This document shows, piece by piece, positions 61,215-64,000 of a stretch of DNA of 64,000 bases. The stretch comes from Tritrichomonas musculus (Eukaryota; Parabasalia; Tritrichomonadida; Tritrichomonadidae). The stretch lies in assembly GCA_039105265.1 (NCBI GenBank), contig JAPFFF010000013.1, positions 744,001 through 808,000 of the forward strand, given 5' to 3'. Under the pieces are notes generated by a model. That model did not search any database and had not been told where the DNA came from. It saw only the letters and a program-made list of their open reading frames with translations. Numbering within the stretch: the stretch's first letter is position 1; each line of letters begins with the position of its first letter. The translations under genes were made by a program, and so were the position numbers.

Positions 61215-63803
61215 TCACGATTTGAATAATGCTAGTGTATGTTCATTTATTTTTGCACTTACTTTTCCAACTATTGATTGCTGAATGCGTAAAGTCATAG
61301 CATAATCCTCATCTAAGATCCTGCCATCATACAACAGCACATCTCCTACAGCATAAATGTTAGCATCGTCAACATAGAAAAGGTAGTCTCCATGTGTAGC
61401 AAAAGTTATATTACCGTTTTCTTCATCCACATTAGTAACAACACCAACAAACTCTTTCCATGATCCATCTATGACTACAGAACATATACAATCAGTACTG
61501 TCTGTTGCTGATGATGAAATCCAAACACAGCTTCGTCGCGAGGGCTCGCAGCTACTGGCATTCTCTCTCTTGTACACATGACCTGACATAAACACAGGCT
61601 TTCCAACTTTGAAGTCAGATATTTCTTCCCCAGCTTCTATAGGTGCGAGATGTGTAATAGTTGTGCTGTTTCCATATTCCTTCAACATTGATTCATAAAC
61701 AACAGGATCTTGAGGGTTATAATCTACCTTTTTTGTCAATTCATGATCTATAATTTTTGTGGAGTACACAGTTTTTGACTCGGATGCTGGTTCATTAACA
61801 ATGTAGAATTCCTTTACTTTTAATGAGGTTGTTCCGTAATAGGCATCAGATATAACAGTATCAGACACCCAGAATGTATCAAATGAGTCACTTCTGATTT
61901 CGTAAATTCCTGGATCCATAGGTTCGAAACTAGTACTGAAGCCTTTATATTTCTTAGTTCCATCAGCATTGGTAGCATCAATATATACATTGAAAGCATC
62001 AATATTTGCATCGAAAGCATCGTATAGCACGTTAATGTCTTTAACACAGTATTTCTCATTTTTGATTTCTATCTCAATTGGTGTCATCTTGTCAAAATCA
62101 ATATTGATAACATTTGTTTTTGCATTTTCTACATCAGTTTTGAGTGCATAAGGTTCGAGATCAACAGTAGGAATATCAGTCTTGAGAGCATAAGGTTCGA
62201 GATCAACAGTAGGAATATCACTTTTCAGAGCACAATCACTATTACGTACTTCTTCAAGATAATTTTCTGGAATATAACACTCTCTGCCTTTATAAGTTGA
62301 TTTCACTAATTTTTCGTTAATACGGTACTCAAAAGCGTAAGAAATAAGATCATACATGCTATCATGTATATACAATATTTTTAGGTTACGACAATTATAA
62401 AACATACTTTCACACGACTGAGACATGGCTGTTATGATTAAGTTTGAAATATCTATAACTTCTAAAACTATACAGGCCATAAATATACTTCCAATCTTTT
62501 CCACATTCCTCGAATAGAACATAGATAAATCAACTTCCTTTAGTTTACGACATTCTATAAACATCCAATCGAAATACTTACATAAATTATTACTATATCT
62601 CTTATCAAATTTTATAGTCTCTAGGTTATTACACTTATTTGCAAAATCTGAGCAAATTGTAACATTAGAAATATCAAAGTTAGTGAAATCTATATGAATT
62701 ACAGTTTTAGAACAATTTCCGAATGAATACAAAGAAGTTATATCTCTACCATTGAAATCAGTAGCAACAGAGATACTTGAAGGACAATTAGCGTTAAGCT
62801 GAATTTTACCAAACTTGACAACCTTATCATTGTAAACTATACTTGGAATAAACTTTGTTAACTTCGCTACTGTTTCTAGAGTTGTGATTCTACCATTACT
62901 AACATTATAAGTATAATCGCCATAAGTAAAAACATTTTTTGTGATAGTCTTTACAAACAATATTGTAGTTTCACTCTCTACATTACACTTGATATAGCCA
63001 ACTTTGTCACTCTCATAAGCTACATAATCAGCTGTATCTTCTATTTTTACATATACTTCTTTGTCATTTATGCTTACATTATGTGAAACAGTGAAAGAGG
63101 TAGAAGTTCCATCTTCAAACACAGCCTTTATAGCTAGAGTGCAATCTTTCCTGTTATATATTTCATTCTTTTCTTGGTCATACGCTAATAATTTATCTTC
63201 AACCAGTTTTACAGTAGGCACAGCAACATCATTAGTGGTATCATGTTGTGAGTTTATTATTGTTGGTAATTCAGTTTTGAGTGCATAAGGAGTAAGATCA
63301 ACAGTAGGGATATCAGTTTTGAGTGCATACTTCTCTTCGGCAACTTCTTTGGTCTCATACTTATTAAACTCATATGCTAGTTCATCTTCGTCAACAAATT
63401 TCTCTTCTACTTGTGCAGCGGTATAATGATCTTCTGCTAATTCAGTTTTTAGAACATATGGACTCAAATCTACTGTAACAATCTCATCTTTCTTCACATA
63501 TGGAGTAAGGTCTGGTATTTCATCTTTCTTGGCATATATGGTCATGTCTTTATTTTCAACAGCTGCGATTCTCTCTTCATGATTTACAAGCTGTGATTTT
63601 ATAGAAATTCCTCCAAGAATCATATCTCCATCAACAATAACATCATCTTTAACATATATAGATTCATAGTCAGTGTTGTTGTTTCCAGAATTGCTACATA
63701 CAAAGGCACCATCCTCAACATTTTTCTTTGTTAGTATTCCTGTCATTTGATATAAAAAGAAAAGTCCAACAACAACAATACTTACAATAGTGATAACCAA
63801 CAA
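61215..63803 (-). CDS. Maverick membrane-anchored fibre-like protein with BspA/DUF285-like centre
   Basis: The frame of 862 codons opens at a TTG at 63803 with an in-frame stop just upstream, and its first ATG is at 63746. The hydrophobic segment VITIVSIVVVGLFFLYQ lies before that ATG, so the true start, or a short upstream exon, is unresolved. The N-terminal half carries repeats of the type DLTPYALKTELP and coiled stretches, as in phage and virus tail-fibre stalks. About residues 300-520 hold DUF285/BspA-like repeats (for example IDFTNFDISNVTICSDFANKCNNLETI). Then DLEPYALKTDIPTV repeats recur. The C-terminal 150 residues form a cysteine-containing globular region. The likely role is surface attachment or an adhesin of the element's particle (inference). 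Confidence 0.85.
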   Translation of the reverse strand: MLVITIVSIVVVGLFFLYQMTGILTKKNVEDGAFVCSNSGNNNTDYESIYVKDDVIVDGDMILGGISIKSQLVNHEERIAAVENKDMTIYAKKDEIPDLTPYVKKDEIVTVDLSPYVLKTELAEDHYTAAQVEEKFVDEDELAYEFNKYETKEVAEEKYALKTDIPTVDLTPYALKTELPTIINSQHDTTNDVAVPTVKLVEDKLLAYDQEKNEIYNRKDCTLAIKAVFEDGTSTSFTVSHNVSINDKEVYVKIEDTADYVAYESDKVGYIKCNVESETTILFVKTITKNVFTYGDYTYNVSNGRITTLETVAKLTKFIPSIVYNDKVVKFGKIQLNANCPSSISVATDFNGRDITSLYSFGNCSKTVIHIDFTNFDISNVTICSDFANKCNNLETIKFDKRYSNNLCKYFDWMFIECRKLKEVDLSMFYSRNVEKIGSIFMACIVLEVIDISNLIITAMSQSCESMFYNCRNLKILYIHDSMYDLISYAFEYRINEKLVKSTYKGRECYIPENYLEEVRNSDCALKSDIPTVDLEPYALKTDIPTVDLEPYALKTDVENAKTNVINIDFDKMTPIEIEIKNEKYCVKDINVLYDAFDANIDAFNVYIDATNADGTKKYKGFSTSFEPMDPGIYEIRSDSFDTFWVSDTVISDAYYGTTSLKVKEFYIVNEPASESKTVYSTKIIDHELTKKVDYNPQDPVVYESMLKEYGNSTTITHLAPIEAGEEISDFKVGKPVFMSGHVYKRENASSCEPSRRSCVWISSSATDSTDCICSVVIDGSWKEFVGVVTNVDEENGNITFATHGDYLFYVDDANIYAVGDVLLYDGRILDEDYAMTLRIQQSIVGKVSAKINEHTLALFKS

Positions 63804-63845
63804 TGATACTTACAATAGCAACTTACATGAATGATATTCTCATTT

Positions 63846-63989
63846 CTGATTTTCATCAATGCTACCTACAATATTGACTTTCATGAATGATATTTACACA
63901 TCTGAGAAAGAGAAATGGTAGTGGTAAAAATGAAATCTCAAAAAACTATTCCCTATACTGATTTTCATAATTGCTACCAACAATATTGA
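63846..63989. repeat. Degenerate 112-bp direct repeats upstream of the fibre-like gene
   Basis: ctgattttcatcaatgctac at 63846 recurs at 63958 with small changes, and aatgatatt-type words lie between. The minus strand also contains three gtaagt words close to the 5' end of the fibre-like gene (63770-63830). Confidence 0.6.
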
Positions 63990-64000
63990 AACCTACATGT

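Larger units (their letters stand above)
55512..64000. mobile_element. Maverick/Polinton element, partial (continues past right edge)
   Basis: A protein-primed type DNA polymerase B next to a retroviral-type integrase, together with a long fibre-like membrane protein, defines this as a Maverick/Polinton. The genes have noticeably higher GC than neighbouring host genes. The left boundary is uncertain: no terminal inverted repeat could be paired because the other end is outside the window. ATPase, cysteine protease and capsid genes expected for the class are not seen here. Confidence 0.88.

Overview
The window is very AT-rich eukaryotic DNA and most likely comes from a parabasalid protist, probably Tritrichomonas or a close relative of Trichomonas. 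Four things support this. Large single-exon genes join TKL-like kinase domains to Sel1 repeats. There are BspA-type (LRR_5) leucine-rich repeat proteins and ankyrin proteins with the trichomonad DUF3447-like region. A Maverick/Polinton carrying a protein-primed DNA polymerase B and a retroviral-type integrase is present. Start codons sit only a few bases downstream of Inr-like TCAYT motifs. The species call is inference; no rRNA or other marker is present.

Layout. 1-406 is a 5'-truncated copy of a kinase gene found intact at 20120-21064. 0.4-14.3 kb is a transposon graveyard: a 1.6 kb inverted repeat, a decayed ankyrin gene whose repeats recur every 188 bp (3.9-5.8 kb), an 11-bp minisatellite, and a series of non-autonomous elements, several nested, whose terminal inverted repeats and 8-9 bp or TTAA target duplications can be read directly. 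14.35-18.5 kb is a 1391-residue protein with an intact kinase, about twenty Sel1 repeats and a degenerate C-terminal kinase. A short element-rich gap, a pseudokinase gene, a tRNA-Ser(UGA) and a frameshifted Sel1 pseudogene follow.

23.7-46.4 kb is a cluster of Sel1 kinases, AIG1/GIMAP-type GTPases ending in CaaX-like boxes, and BspA LRR genes. It contains a segmental duplication. Copy A (about 27.96-36.46 kb) is AIG1(-), AIG1(+), kinase-Sel1(+), BspA(-). Copy B (about 37.39-46.44 kb) has the same order. Copy A kept both GTPases but its BspA gene collapsed. Copy B kept the BspA gene but its plus-strand GTPase is only a remnant. 47.2-51.8 kb is an ankyrin gene that appears split into one ankyrin repeat per exon. 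52.2-52.7 kb holds a coiled-coil ORF with an in-frame TAG. 53-55.4 kb has more small elements and decayed coding-like pieces.

55.5 kb to the right edge is part of a Maverick/Polinton: polymerase B(+), integrase(-), two small plus-strand ORFs, and a long minus-strand membrane-anchored fibre-like protein. Packaging ATPase, protease and capsid genes are not in the window and, if present, lie beyond the right edge.

The kinase-Sel1, AIG1 and LRR/ankyrin genes are plausibly signalling and surface- or membrane-associated families that expand by duplication and decay by recombination between repeats. Their grouping here suggests a functional or evolutionary neighbourhood, but that is inference from position only.
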